Source: Bacillus timonensis
GTDB lineage: Bacteria; Bacillota; Bacilli; Bacillales; Bacillaceae_L
Direction: 5' to 3'
Assembly: GCA_020171895.1 (NCBI GenBank)
Contig: JAIVAN010000003.1
Coordinates: 62,001 to 126,000, forward strand
DNA length: 64,000 nucleotides
Part shown: positions 18,173 to 27,528 of the stretch, piece after piece
Layout: every line of letters starts with the position of its first letter
How positions within the stretch are numbered: position 1 is the stretch's first letter
Notes under the pieces: generated by a model
Seen by the model: only the letters and a program-made list of their open reading frames with translations
What the model was told of the DNA's origin: nothing
The model's database searches: none
Position numbers and translations under genes: made by a program

Positions 18173-18190
18173 TATAGTGCTTTCACTATA
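18173..18190. promoter_or_regulatory. Short perfect inverted repeat upstream of the pyrimidine catabolic genes
   Basis: TATAGTG (18173-18179) and CACTATA (18184-18190) around CTTT. It lies in the 273-base gap before the ureidopropionase gene and could be a regulator site or a weak hairpin for the transporter gene. There is no T-run after it. Confidence 0.35.
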
Positions 18191-18303
18191 TAGACAAAGT
18201 ACAATAAACTTAAACTTCAAAGTTTTCTGTAAATTCAAATAACAAGGAGAGTGATGAACACCAATACATAGTAATTGAAAACCACAGAAAAGCACCACTT
18301 AAA

Positions 18304-18318
18304 ATGAAAGCGTTTTCT
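18304..18318 (+). promoter_or_regulatory. Catabolite-responsive element (cre, CcpA site)
   Basis: ATGAAAGCGTTTTCT matches the cre consensus WTGNAANCGNWNNCW at every defined position. It is 78 bases before the ureidopropionase start, so CcpA would repress pyrimidine catabolism when preferred sugars are present. Confidence 0.8.
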
Positions 18319-18395
18319 AATAGAAATTCGTCATAGACGATTCTATTAATCACAATAAAGCAATAAATATAGTAAAAAATAAAGGAGGATTTTTT

Positions 18396-19286
18396 ATGTC
18401 AGATAATGTGAAAATTGGACTTATTCAAGCTTCTAACGATGTTGATGGAAATGAATCAGTTGAGGTTCATAAGCAAAAGGCAATTGAAAAACATATCAAA
18501 CTAGTACGCGAGGCAAAAGATAAAGGTGCACAAATTATCTGTTTACAAGAAATCTTCTATGGACCTTATTTTTGCTCAGAGCAAAATAAGAAATGGTATG
18601 ATTCCGCTGAAGAAATTCCAAACGGACCAACAACGAAACTTTTCCAAGAGTTAGCGAAAGAATTAGAGGTTGTAATCGTTCTTCCAATCTATGAAAGAGA
18701 AGGAATTGCAACTTACTATAATACAGCTGCAGTGATTGATGCAGATGGATCTTACCTTGGTAAGTACAGAAAGCAGCACATTCCACATGTAGGTGTTGGT
18801 GAAAACGGACATGGCTTCTGGGAAAAATATTACTTCAAACCAGGTAATCTTGGATACCCAGTATTTGATACTGCATACGCAAAAGTAGGCGTTTATATCT
18901 GTTATGACAGACATTTCCCAGAAGGTGCTAGATTACTAGGATTGAAAGGCGCAGAAATCGTCTTTAATCCATCTGCGACAGTGGCTGGCTTATCTGAATA
19001 CCTTTGGAAGCTAGAGCAACCTGCTCATGCAGTTGCAAACGGTTATTACGTTGGTGCGATTAACCGTGTTGGGACAGAGGGGCCTTGGAACATGGGAGAA
19101 TTTTACGGACAATCCTATCTAGTAGATCCAAGAGGAAACTTTGTATCAATGGGAAGCAGAGATAAAGATGAAGTGATTATAGGAGAAATGAATAAAAAAC
19201 TAATACGTGAAGTTCGAGATACATGGCAGTTCTATCGTGATCGACGCCCAGAAACGTACCAAGAAATGACAGCATTATTGCCTTAA
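18396..19286 (+). CDS. Beta-ureidopropionase (N-carbamoyl-beta-alanine amidohydrolase), nitrilase family
   Basis: 296 residues. The nitrilase triad is E52 (CLQEIF), K126 (KYRKQHIPH) and C169 (YICYDRHFPE). It splits N-carbamoyl-beta-alanine into beta-alanine, CO2 and ammonia, the third step of reductive pyrimidine breakdown. Genes for steps one and two follow at once, which makes this substrate much more likely than that of other nitrilase relatives such as N-carbamoylputrescine. AAAGGAGG precedes the ATG. A cre site lies upstream and a terminator-like hairpin downstream. Confidence 0.9.
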   Translation: MSDNVKIGLIQASNDVDGNESVEVHKQKAIEKHIKLVREAKDKGAQIICLQEIFYGPYFCSEQNKKWYDSAEEIPNGPTTKLFQELAKELEVVIVLPIYEREGIATYYNTAAVIDADGSYLGKYRKQHIPHVGVGENGHGFWEKYYFKPGNLGYPVFDTAYAKVGVYICYDRHFPEGARLLGLKGAEIVFNPSATVAGLSEYLWKLEQPAHAVANGYYVGAINRVGTEGPWNMGEFYGQSYLVDPRGNFVSMGSRDKDEVIIGEMNKKLIREVRDTWQFYRDRRPETYQEMTALLP

Positions 19287-19298
19287 TGACAGAAATAA

Positions 19299-19343
19299 AA
19301 GGGGCTTAACAATTTACAGACGATGAAATTGTAAGCTCCTTTC
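19299..19343 (+). terminator. Terminator-like hairpin between the ureidopropionase gene and preT
   Basis: Arms AAGGGGCTTAACAATTT and AAATTGTAAGCTCCTTT pair with one bulge and a few wobble pairs, followed by TTCTATTT. It may set the ureidopropionase transcript level apart from preTA. Confidence 0.7.
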
Positions 19344-19405
19344 TATTTAAAGGATATTTTTCTATTTTTTACTAAGTAGAACACTAGAGAAGGGGGCCAC
19401 ACATT

Positions 19406-20776
19406 TTGGGCAAACATCAATCAAAAATTCACTTGGATGATTTGACGAAGAACTTCGCTGAGGTTCATCCGGGATTATCCAATCAAGATGCTTTAGAAGA
19501 AGCAAACCGCTGTCTGTATTGCTATGATGCACCGTGTATTCAAGCATGTCCAACAGGCATAGATATTCCAACTTTCATTAAAAAAATTGCCTCAGGTAAT
19601 TTAAAGGGATCAGCCAAAACGATTATGACGTCAAATCCCGTTGGTGCAAGCTGTGCTCGTGTATGTCCGACAGAAGAGCTATGTGAGGGTGCATGCGTCC
19701 TTAATCACTCAACGAAACCAATTATGATTGGAAACCTTCAACGTTATGCCACAGATTGGGCAATGAAAAATGAACAAGTATTATTTAAAGCAGGAGAAAA
19801 AAATGGAAAGAAAGTAGCGATTATCGGCGGAGGTCCAGCCGGACTATCTGCAGCTAGAGAATTAGCACTTTTCGGTTACGATGTAACCATCTATGAAGCA
19901 GAAAAAGAAGCAGGGGGCTTAAATACGTACGGTATTGTTTCATTCCGTCTTCCACAAGCAGTATCTTATTGGGAAGTCGATCAAGTGAAAAGCTTAGATG
20001 TGAAAATTATGACAAATACAAGGGTTGGTCAAGATATATCGGCAAAAGAAATTATGGACTCATATGATGCGGTCGTTTTAGCCATCGGAATGTCAAGTGT
20101 ACCAATGCTCGGAATTGATGGTGAAGATGCAAAAGGAGTCTATGATGCAATTGAATTCGTGAAGGATACAAAAACAAAACCGATCACGAATGAATTTTTA
20201 GGGAAAAAAGTGGTTGTCATAGGAGCTGGAAATACAGCCATTGATGGTGCGACATGCTCAGTTCGTTTAGGAGCAGAAAATGTAAAAATTCTTTACCGTC
20301 GTACACTGGAAGAAATGACGGCTTATGATTTTGAGTATGAATTTGCGAAGCAGGATGGCGTCGAATTCAGATGGCTTACTGCACCAAAACGAATCATCAC
20401 AAATGACAATGGTGAAGTAACTGGTATTGAATGCTTCAAAATGGAATTAGGAGAACCTGGTGAAGATGGAAGAAGACGTCCTACTCCAGTAAAAGGCTCT
20501 GAATTCGTCTTAGCTGTCGATGTCGTCATTAAAGCGATTGGCCAATCGCGTTATGTGAGTCTCATCGAGGAATTTGGTTTAGAGCATGACGGTGGCGTTG
20601 TAAAAGTTGAAAAATCGACACAGCAAACTTCAAACGAAAAAGTATTTGCTTGTGGGGATGTTATTTTTGGAAAAGGACAAGGCGAAGCAATGGTTGTTAC
20701 GGCTGCTCAACAAGGGAAAGACACAGCCTATGCTATTCATAAGCGTTTTGCACAAACGGTATCTGAAACGGCTTAA
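19406..20776 (+). CDS. preT: Dihydropyrimidine dehydrogenase, flavin/Fe-S subunit PreT
   Basis: 456 residues. Two Fe-S cysteine clusters lie at C36/C39/C44/C48 and C83/C87/C93/C97, then the FAD dinucleotide fold IIGGGPAGLSAA near 139-150 and a second NAD(P) fold near VVVIGAGNTAIDGA. This is the layout of E. coli PreT and of the N-terminal half of mammalian dihydropyrimidine dehydrogenase. It passes electrons from NAD(P)H to PreA for reduction of uracil or thymine. The start is TTG, about ten bases after AGAAGGGGG. preA follows 39 bases downstream. Confidence 0.92.
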   Translation: MGKHQSKIHLDDLTKNFAEVHPGLSNQDALEEANRCLYCYDAPCIQACPTGIDIPTFIKKIASGNLKGSAKTIMTSNPVGASCARVCPTEELCEGACVLNHSTKPIMIGNLQRYATDWAMKNEQVLFKAGEKNGKKVAIIGGGPAGLSAARELALFGYDVTIYEAEKEAGGLNTYGIVSFRLPQAVSYWEVDQVKSLDVKIMTNTRVGQDISAKEIMDSYDAVVLAIGMSSVPMLGIDGEDAKGVYDAIEFVKDTKTKPITNEFLGKKVVVIGAGNTAIDGATCSVRLGAENVKILYRRTLEEMTAYDFEYEFAKQDGVEFRWLTAPKRIITNDNGEVTGIECFKMELGEPGEDGRRRPTPVKGSEFVLAVDVVIKAIGQSRYVSLIEEFGLEHDGGVVKVEKSTQQTSNEKVFACGDVIFGKGQGEAMVVTAAQQGKDTAYAIHKRFAQTVSETA

Positions 20777-20815
20777 TTTAGAAAAATATCATGCATGAAA
20801 CAAGGGGGCTTATCG

Positions 20816-22105
20816 ATGGCAGATTTACGAATAAACTTAGCAGGAATCCAGTCGCCTAACCCATTTTGGCTAGCTTCTGCTCCACCAACAAACTCAGGTT
20901 ATCAAGTTCAACGTGCCTTTGAGGCAGGTTGGGGAGGTGCAGTATGGAAAACGTTGGGAGATCCGATCCTAAACGTTTCTTCTCGTTTTGCTGCAGTTAG
21001 CTTCAATGGACAACGTGTTGCAGGATTCAACAATATAGAGCTTATTACCGACAGACCGTTAGAAGTGAATTTAAAGGAAATCTATGAAACGAAAAAGAGA
21101 TTCCCAAACCATGCGATTATAGCTTCATTAATGGTAGAACCGAAGCAAGAAGCGTGGCACGAAATTGTCAAACGGGTAGAAGATGTCGGTGTAGATGGGC
21201 TCGAATTAAACTTTGGATGTCCACACGGAATGGCAGAGCGTGGGATGGGCTCGGCATCTGGTCAAGTGCCAGAGTTAGTTGAAAAACAGACATACTGGGC
21301 AAAAGAAATGGCTCAAACACCTGTTATTGTAAAATTAACTCCGAACATTACAGACATTACCGTAACAGCTGAAGCTGCTGTACGTGGGGGAGCAGATGCG
21401 GTAAGTATGATAAACACAATTAATAGCTTAGCAGGTGTAGACTTAGACTCTTGGAATACCATTCCACATGTTGCGGGAAAAGGCGCACACGGAGGCTATT
21501 GTGGGCCTGCTGTAAAACCAATTGCACTAAATATGGTTGCAGAATGCGCGCGCAATCCACGTGTCAATGTTCCGATTTCAGGAATGGGTGGCGTATCAAA
21601 CTGGCAAAATGCAGTTGAATTCATGTTAATGGGTGCTACAGGTGTTCAAGTGTGTACAGCCGCTATGCACCACGGGTTTAGAATTGTTGAAGACATGATT
21701 GATGGATTAAATAACTATTTAGATGAAAGAGGTATAGCCTCTGTCATGGATATTGTAGGTAAGTCTGTTCCAAAATTCTCTGATTGGGGCAATTTAGACC
21801 TAAACTATAAAGTAGTAGCACGAATTAATGAGGATGTGTGTATCAACTGTAACAAGTGTCATATTGCTTGTGAAGATACGTCACATCAATGTATTGATAT
21901 GCTAAAAGACCCACTTGGTAAAGACTATTTAAAGGTACGTGAAGAAGATTGTGTAGGTTGTAATTTATGCTCGATCGTTTGTCCAGTTGATGGAGCGATT
22001 GACATGATTGAAGTACCTAATGAGCATGCACCGATGACTTGGAATGAGCGTCAAGCAGCAATTGGTGCAACGGCAGAATGTAAAGTAGATATGATTAAAA
22101 AATAA
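20816..22105 (+). CDS. preA: Dihydropyrimidine dehydrogenase, catalytic subunit PreA
   Basis: 429 residues. An FMN TIM barrel related to dihydroorotate dehydrogenase is followed by two [4Fe-4S] motifs near the C-terminus (C342/C345/C348/C352 and C379/C382/C385/C389). With PreT it reduces uracil to dihydrouracil and thymine to dihydrothymine. The loop CPHGMAERGMGSASGQ (from C135) matches the active-site loop, but the position of the mammalian catalytic Cys reads Ser148 here. AAGGGGG lies seven bases before the ATG at 20816; an in-frame ATG at 20795 has no good site. Confidence 0.92.
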   Translation: MADLRINLAGIQSPNPFWLASAPPTNSGYQVQRAFEAGWGGAVWKTLGDPILNVSSRFAAVSFNGQRVAGFNNIELITDRPLEVNLKEIYETKKRFPNHAIIASLMVEPKQEAWHEIVKRVEDVGVDGLELNFGCPHGMAERGMGSASGQVPELVEKQTYWAKEMAQTPVIVKLTPNITDITVTAEAAVRGGADAVSMINTINSLAGVDLDSWNTIPHVAGKGAHGGYCGPAVKPIALNMVAECARNPRVNVPISGMGGVSNWQNAVEFMLMGATGVQVCTAAMHHGFRIVEDMIDGLNNYLDERGIASVMDIVGKSVPKFSDWGNLDLNYKVVARINEDVCINCNKCHIACEDTSHQCIDMLKDPLGKDYLKVREEDCVGCNLCSIVCPVDGAIDMIEVPNEHAPMTWNERQAAIGATAECKVDMIKK

Positions 22106-22117
22106 GGGGGATACAGA

Positions 22118-23533
22118 ATGAAGAAAGTCATTCAAAACGGAACAATTGTTACAGCATCAGACACATTTCAAGCAGATATTTTAATCGAAAATGGCGTGAT
22201 TACGACCATTGGTCACAATTTAGAAACGCATGGGGCAGAAATAGTAGATGCGAAGGGCTGTTATGTATTTCCAGGAGGAATTGACCCGCATACTCACTTA
22301 GAAATGCCATTTGGCGGAACAGTAACAAAGGACGATTTCGAAACGGGTACGATTGCTGCTGCTTTCGGAGGAACAACAACGGTTATTGATTTCTGCTTAA
22401 CAAACAAAGGTGAGCCTTTAAAAAATGCGATTAAAACATGGCATGACAAATCAAAGGATAAATCAGTCATCGATTACAGTTTCCATTTAATGATTGGCGA
22501 AATTAATGATGAAGTACTCGCACAACTACCAAGCGTAATTGAAGAAGAAGGTATAACTTCGTTTAAAGTATTTATGGCTTATAAAAATGTGTTCCAAGCC
22601 GATGATGAAACGTTATTCCGCACGCTTATCGCCGCAAAAGAGTTAGGCGGACTTGTTATGGTTCATGCAGAAAATGGGGATGTTATTGATTACTTAACGA
22701 AAAAAGCGCTTGAAGAAGGAAAAACTGAACCAATTTATCATGCTTTAACACGACCACCAGAGGTCGAGGGTGAGGCTACAGGAAGAGCAGCTCAGTTAAC
22801 TTCTCTGGCACAATCGCAGCTATATGTTGTTCATGTTTCTTGCGCAGATGCTGTACAGAGAATTGCAGACGAAAGAAACAAAGGGGCAGATGTTTGGGGA
22901 GAAACATGTCCACAATACTTAGTGCTTGATCAGTCATACTTAGAGAAACCAAATTTTGAAGGAGCAAAATACGTTTGGTCACCACCACTTCGTGAAAAAT
23001 GGAACCAAGATGTATTATGGAATGCCCTCAAAAATGGCCAACTTCAAACATTAGGATCTGACCAATGCTCATTTGATTTTAACGGTCAAAAATCGCTCGG
23101 TAAAGGTGATTTCACGAAAATTCCAAACGGTGGACCAACCATTGAAGACCGCGTAAGTATTCTGTTCTCTGAAGGTGTGAAAAAAGGAAGAATTTCACTC
23201 AATCAGTTCGTTGATATTACGTCAACACGCATTGCGAAATTATTTGGGTTATTCCCGAAAAAAGGAACCATCTCTGTTGGAGCAGATGCAGACATTGTCA
23301 TTTTTGATCCAAATGTAGAGCGTGTAATTTCGGCTGAAACACATCATATGGCTGTCGATTACAGCGCATTTGAAGGGATGAAAGTAACGGGTGAACCAGT
23401 ATCTGTCCTTTCACGAGGAGAATTTGTCATTCGTGACAAGCAATTTGTTGGAAAAGTAGGCTCGGGTAAATATATTAAACGAGCAAAATATGGAAAGGTA
23501 CTTGAAGATAAAGGTGAAACATTAAAAATTTAA
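22118..23533 (+). CDS. hydA: Dihydropyrimidinase (hydantoinase)
   Basis: 471 residues. The binuclear metal site of the cyclic amidohydrolases is complete: H58 and H60 (GIDPHTHLE), carboxylated K150 (SFKVFMAY), H183 (VHAENGD), H239 (VVHVS) and D315 (LGSDQC). It opens the ring of dihydrouracil to N-carbamoyl-beta-alanine. The gene starts 12 bases after preA, behind AAGGGGG, in one operon with preTA. Confidence 0.93.
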   Translation: MKKVIQNGTIVTASDTFQADILIENGVITTIGHNLETHGAEIVDAKGCYVFPGGIDPHTHLEMPFGGTVTKDDFETGTIAAAFGGTTTVIDFCLTNKGEPLKNAIKTWHDKSKDKSVIDYSFHLMIGEINDEVLAQLPSVIEEEGITSFKVFMAYKNVFQADDETLFRTLIAAKELGGLVMVHAENGDVIDYLTKKALEEGKTEPIYHALTRPPEVEGEATGRAAQLTSLAQSQLYVVHVSCADAVQRIADERNKGADVWGETCPQYLVLDQSYLEKPNFEGAKYVWSPPLREKWNQDVLWNALKNGQLQTLGSDQCSFDFNGQKSLGKGDFTKIPNGGPTIEDRVSILFSEGVKKGRISLNQFVDITSTRIAKLFGLFPKKGTISVGADADIVIFDPNVERVISAETHHMAVDYSAFEGMKVTGEPVSVLSRGEFVIRDKQFVGKVGSGKYIKRAKYGKVLEDKGETLKI

Positions 23534-23634
23534 ACGGAAACTTCAATTATTCATTCTACTATTCTATCTAACTTTTTCGTAACAGTGAATGTACTAGGAC
23601 CATTCCTTGAATTACATGCAAGTAGCAGTTTTAA

Positions 23635-23661
23635 GTAGGAGAGTACAAAACACTCTCCTAC
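23635..23661 (+). terminator. Hairpin between hydA and the permease gene
   Basis: Ten-base arms GTAGGAGAGT and ACTCTCCTAC pair perfectly around a seven-base loop. The following TCTAAATCTTTTCT is only partly T-rich, so it may be a partial terminator that lowers permease expression or an RNA-protecting hairpin. Confidence 0.6.
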
Positions 23662-23756
23662 TCTAAATCTTTTCTAAAAGATGCTACAAGTATGAAAAAT
23701 ATTTTTTGAAAATTTAGAAAATTATTTCCAAAAATTCTCAAAAAGGGTGTGTTCTA

Positions 23757-25226
23757 ATGAAGAAGAGCAATCATTTAAAATCTCCAGATTTATTCCCAAT
23801 TCCGCATCAAGGTAAAAAAATTGGCAGTGTTGGTTTTGCATTTATTTGGATCGGGATGGCAGTTGTATTGGCTGCATTCGCCATCGGCGGTTCTGGTGTT
23901 CAAAATTTATCATTAGGATGGGTAATATTAGCAACCGTTATTGGGTCACTCGCCATCGGAGCATTCATGGTGATTATCGGAGATATAGGAATTGAGCACG
24001 GATTATCGTTCCCTGTCTATATGCGAGCCCCATTTGGAACGATAGGTACACATATACCTTCCATTATTCGTGGATTTGCAGCATCATGTTGGTTTGGTAT
24101 TAATACGTACTTCGGATCAACCGCAATGAACGGGATTTTATTTGTCCTATTTGGATTTGATAATTGGTTATTATGTTTCTTTATCTTTGCCATTTTACAG
24201 CTTGTAAACACCGCTCTAGGAATTAAAGCGGTAGAACGCTTTGCCGATCTAGCTGCCCCAATCATCATTCTTATTTCTTGTTGGATGTACGTTACGCTTT
24301 CAGACAAAGCATTAGCTGAAGGACGAGAGATTTGGTCTTGGATTGAAAGTCCAGTGACGGGTGGTGCTGCCCTTACAGCATTCATGGTTGTTATTATGAG
24401 TAACATGGGCTTCTGGTCAACTTTAGCAGCAGATATGCCATCACTTTCTCGATTTATAAAAGCGCCGAAAAATGAGCGCAATTGGTTTAAACGAAACAAA
24501 TCTTCATTAATTGGTAGCATGATTGCGATGCCACTTACACAAACGTTTATGGTTGTTATTGGTGCTGTTTCTTATATCGCAGTGGCAAATTATGATCCAG
24601 TAGTCGCACTTCAACAAGCTGCATCAGGTATTATTTTAGGGATTTTATTGCTTATGATCGTGTTTGCACAATGGTCGACAAACGTGTCAGCCAATCTAAT
24701 TCCAGCAGCGACAATCTTCTCAAATGTAGGTGGACCAAAGGTTCCGTTCTGGGCTGGTGTATTTATGGCTGGTATCGTTGGAACAGTTGTGCAACCTTGG
24801 AGCCTATTTGGAATCATTATCCCTGCATTATTAATTATTGGAGGCATTTTATCAGCGATTGTAGGAATTCTATTCGCGGATTATTACTTATTACGTAAGC
24901 GTCGTGTAAACGTGACAGACCTATATGAGGAAAATGGCCAATTTAAGTATATGGGTGGCTTTAACATGGCTGGCTATATTTCTTGGGTACTAGGTGGATT
25001 AGCTGCTTACTGGCTATCAAACTATTCATTTATTGTTGGCTTCTTAGTAGGAACAGTCTGCTACTACGTTCTTGCAAAATATTGGTGGTTTAAGAAATAT
25101 ACACAAGCTGAAATCGAGAACCCTAGCGATGAAAAGTATTTAGGCATTACAGTTGGTCGAGATTGGGAAATTGATGCTGAGGAAGAGTCAGTCGTTGTCC
25201 CAGACGGTGTGAATCCACAAGTTTAA
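23757..25226 (+). CDS. NCS1-family nucleobase/hydantoin permease
   Basis: 489 residues with about twelve membrane helices. It has the NCS1 start (LFPIPHQGKKIGSVGFAFIW) and the family's conserved NLSLGWVILATVIGSLAIG-like first helices. These symporters take up uracil, cytosine, allantoin or hydantoins. Placed right after preTA-hydA, it most likely imports uracil or a related pyrimidine, though a hydantoin or dihydropyrimidine is possible. The start is ATG behind AAAAGGGTG. Confidence 0.88.
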   Translation: MKKSNHLKSPDLFPIPHQGKKIGSVGFAFIWIGMAVVLAAFAIGGSGVQNLSLGWVILATVIGSLAIGAFMVIIGDIGIEHGLSFPVYMRAPFGTIGTHIPSIIRGFAASCWFGINTYFGSTAMNGILFVLFGFDNWLLCFFIFAILQLVNTALGIKAVERFADLAAPIIILISCWMYVTLSDKALAEGREIWSWIESPVTGGAALTAFMVVIMSNMGFWSTLAADMPSLSRFIKAPKNERNWFKRNKSSLIGSMIAMPLTQTFMVVIGAVSYIAVANYDPVVALQQAASGIILGILLLMIVFAQWSTNVSANLIPAATIFSNVGGPKVPFWAGVFMAGIVGTVVQPWSLFGIIIPALLIIGGILSAIVGILFADYYLLRKRRVNVTDLYEENGQFKYMGGFNMAGYISWVLGGLAAYWLSNYSFIVGFLVGTVCYYVLAKYWWFKKYTQAEIENPSDEKYLGITVGRDWEIDAEEESVVVPDGVNPQV

Positions 25227-25248
25227 ACGCAAAAGAGGAGTGAAGCAT

Positions 25249-25479
25249 ATGTCTTCGTATCAAGAATTTTTAAATGAACGAGATAAAATTGATTACCTTA
25301 TTCAAAAAGGATATAAAATCAGTGGTGTAACAGAAAATTTAAGTGGAGCATTTGTTGAATTTGAGCTTCAAACAGAAGGGGAAGCAGGTACTAACGAGAA
25401 AGAAGTACTACACATTCTTACAGCCGATGCGCGAAAATATTTTTCATCATTAATCATAAAACAAAGAAGTGTCGTATAG
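25249..25479 (+). CDS. Small unknown protein of the pyrimidine operon (1)
   Basis: 76 residues, soluble, with no recognised domain. The pattern is an N-terminal helix (SYQEFLNERDKIDYLIQKG) followed by beta strands (FVEFELQT) and a C-terminal helix. AGAGGAG lies eight bases before the ATG at 25249, 22 bases after the permease gene, so it is in the same transcript. Its place between the permease and the regulator suggests a role in transport control or enzyme assembly, but that is only inference. Confidence 0.7.
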   Translation: MSSYQEFLNERDKIDYLIQKGYKISGVTENLSGAFVEFELQTEGEAGTNEKEVLHILTADARKYFSSLIIKQRSVV

Positions 25480-25528
25480 GATAGATTTAACTCAAGTGAA
25501 AGCAAATATGGAAAAAGGGGGATTGTGA

Positions 25529-25762
25529 ATGGAGTTTTCCTTACGAAGTAAAGAAAGTGCCTATCCTTGCGAAGTCACAATTGACGAAGATAACGGTCGG
25601 TATATGATTCGAAAAGCAGATTCAAGTGGAGAGGTCTTTAACACTCCGGAGGAATTGGTTACATGGATTTTATCAAACTGGGATTCAGAAGAATTCTCAG
25701 ATCAAGATGAGTTTGAGATGATGATACAAGAAATTCAAGTTTATTTTCCTATTAATAATTAA
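25529..25762 (+). CDS. Small unknown acidic protein of the pyrimidine operon (2)
   Basis: 77 residues, acidic, soluble. It has a predicted beta start (PCEVTIDEDNGRYMIRKA) and a helical end rich in Asp and Glu (WDSEEFSDQDEFEMMIQEI). AAAAAGGGGG precedes the ATG and a terminator follows, so it ends the preTA-hydA-permease transcript. I recognise no family. Confidence 0.7.
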   Translation: MEFSLRSKESAYPCEVTIDEDNGRYMIRKADSSGEVFNTPEELVTWILSNWDSEEFSDQDEFEMMIQEIQVYFPINN

Positions 25763-25774
25763 TGGATAAGATAT

Positions 25775-25803
25775 AGGCATCCCATTGGGGTGTCTTTCTT
25801 TTT
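25775..25803 (+). terminator. Terminator ending the pyrimidine uptake/reduction operon
   Basis: Arms AGGCATCCC and GGGGTGTCT (with G-T pairs) around ATT, followed by a T-rich tail. Confidence 0.8.
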
Positions 25804-25900
25804 GCAGATTATTCGTAAAAGTTAAAAAATACCACCATTTTCAAGTGGCAATCAAGTATAATTAGACATATACCATTAGGAAACTGAGGTGTGAAACAGC

Positions 25901-27520
25901 TTGAAATCGAACCTAATTGTGAACGATCTGTTAAACAGAAAGCACTTTGAACACATCGAAATCATTGCCGGCCAATCAGGTCTACATCGACATGTAAAAT
26001 GGGTGCATGTGGTAGAAGTCATTCAAATACGTAATCTTCTTAAAGGAGACGAGCTTATCCTTTCAACTGGGCTCGGCTGGAAAGAGGACCAAGCGTTATT
26101 TCTTACTTTTATTAAACAATTAATTGAGATTGGAGTTGCTGGGCTATGTATCGAACTAGGTACACATACGTCAAGCATTCCACAAGAGGCGATTGACCTT
26201 GCCAATGACTCAAATCTACCAATTATCGTTTTTCATAACGAAGTTCCATTTGTTGAAATTACCCAAGATATTCATGCCCTTATCATTAATCAACATTATC
26301 AAAAGATAACAGATCTAGAAAATTACTCACAGCAGTTAAATAAGAAGCTCCTCACCATGAACCACTACCAAGAAATCCTCACGTTTATGCAACAATACTT
26401 ACATGTTCAAGTCATCCTCAAATTTACTGAAAGCGATGTCCAATTTACACCAGTTGTGAAAGAACAACAAAGAAAAAAATATTTAAAGTTAATGGAAGAA
26501 AGTGCTGGCATTTTAGACGGCTATTCGATGGCGCGGTTACCCGTTCAATTACTGGAAAAAAAGTATGCGGACTTAGTCATTGTTACAAAAGATAGAGAGC
26601 TAAATGAATTTGATCATCTTATATTAGACCGCACTACGACCGCTTTAGCACAGCACTTACTAAGGGATTTATATGTAGAAGAGAAACGGAAAGTTGAGGA
26701 ATCAGAATGGATCAACACATGGCTATCAGGTGATCATAATGAGGATGTTATTACAGATTTTCTCACCGAACATATCCCTAACGTAAAAGTAAAGGGTGGC
26801 ACTGTTTGTTTATTTAAATTTGATTCGGGTGCTACGGTACTATCCAACACAGAGTTAACTTACTTTAATCTTTATGTGCGTACGATTTTCGAACAAGAGG
26901 GATTTTATCTGTTTCCTAGTGAAAAGCGAAACGTCATCATTCTAATTCTTTTGAATAAGCGTCCTGATTCAAAATGGAAAGAACGAATCAAAGAGGGAAT
27001 TCATCGAATTTTAACATCTGATATAAATCTCGCCAACAAGTCAAAAAAATTTACGCTTGGGGTTGGGAAGTATGTTGAAAGATTAAGCCATATACATAAA
27101 AGCTATGAAACGGCACAAGAAACGCTACGAATTCAAGGAAGACTTTCACAAAATTCACAAAGCTATTTTTACGATGACCTTCACATGTTTAGACTCATTT
27201 CCCATATGCACCGACACCTTGATTTACAAGAAGTTATTATGGAATATTTAGAGCCTGTGATTGAATATGACAAACAACATAACGGAAAACTGATGCAAAC
27301 ATTAAAAATCTATCTATCTTGTAATGGATCGAAGCAAGAAACAGCGAAACAGTTATTTATTGTACGACAAACCCTTTATCATCGAATCGAGAAGCTCGAA
27401 ACCCTACTTGGCGACGACTTCATGCACCCTGAAAAACGCTTAGCAATCGAATTCATGATTCTAGCTTATGAGTTCTTACAATCGTCTGGCCAAGAGCTGA
27501 AAAGTAAATACCAAGTGTAA
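25901..27520 (+). CDS. PucR-family transcriptional regulator
   Basis: 539 residues. The N-terminal PucR domain (about 10-130: LLNRKHFEHIEIIAGQSG through IPIIVFHNEVPF-like sequence) senses a ligand in this family. A middle GGDEF-like CdaR region follows, and the C-terminal helix-turn-helix is in ETAKQLFIVRQTLYHRIEKLE (about residues 486-506, here given by its ends). PucR-type proteins activate purine, pyrimidine or allantoin catabolism genes. Its position between the two halves of the uracil pathway makes it the likely local regulator. The start is TTG behind GAGGTG. Confidence 0.88.
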   Translation: MKSNLIVNDLLNRKHFEHIEIIAGQSGLHRHVKWVHVVEVIQIRNLLKGDELILSTGLGWKEDQALFLTFIKQLIEIGVAGLCIELGTHTSSIPQEAIDLANDSNLPIIVFHNEVPFVEITQDIHALIINQHYQKITDLENYSQQLNKKLLTMNHYQEILTFMQQYLHVQVILKFTESDVQFTPVVKEQQRKKYLKLMEESAGILDGYSMARLPVQLLEKKYADLVIVTKDRELNEFDHLILDRTTTALAQHLLRDLYVEEKRKVEESEWINTWLSGDHNEDVITDFLTEHIPNVKVKGGTVCLFKFDSGATVLSNTELTYFNLYVRTIFEQEGFYLFPSEKRNVIILILLNKRPDSKWKERIKEGIHRILTSDINLANKSKKFTLGVGKYVERLSHIHKSYETAQETLRIQGRLSQNSQSYFYDDLHMFRLISHMHRHLDLQEVIMEYLEPVIEYDKQHNGKLMQTLKIYLSCNGSKQETAKQLFIVRQTLYHRIEKLETLLGDDFMHPEKRLAIEFMILAYEFLQSSGQELKSKYQV

Positions 27521-27528
27521 ATAACACT

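Noticed and set aside
24017-24520. 167-codon minus-strand frame inside the permease gene
   Set aside because: It is antisense to a well-supported NCS1 permease and has no start signal.
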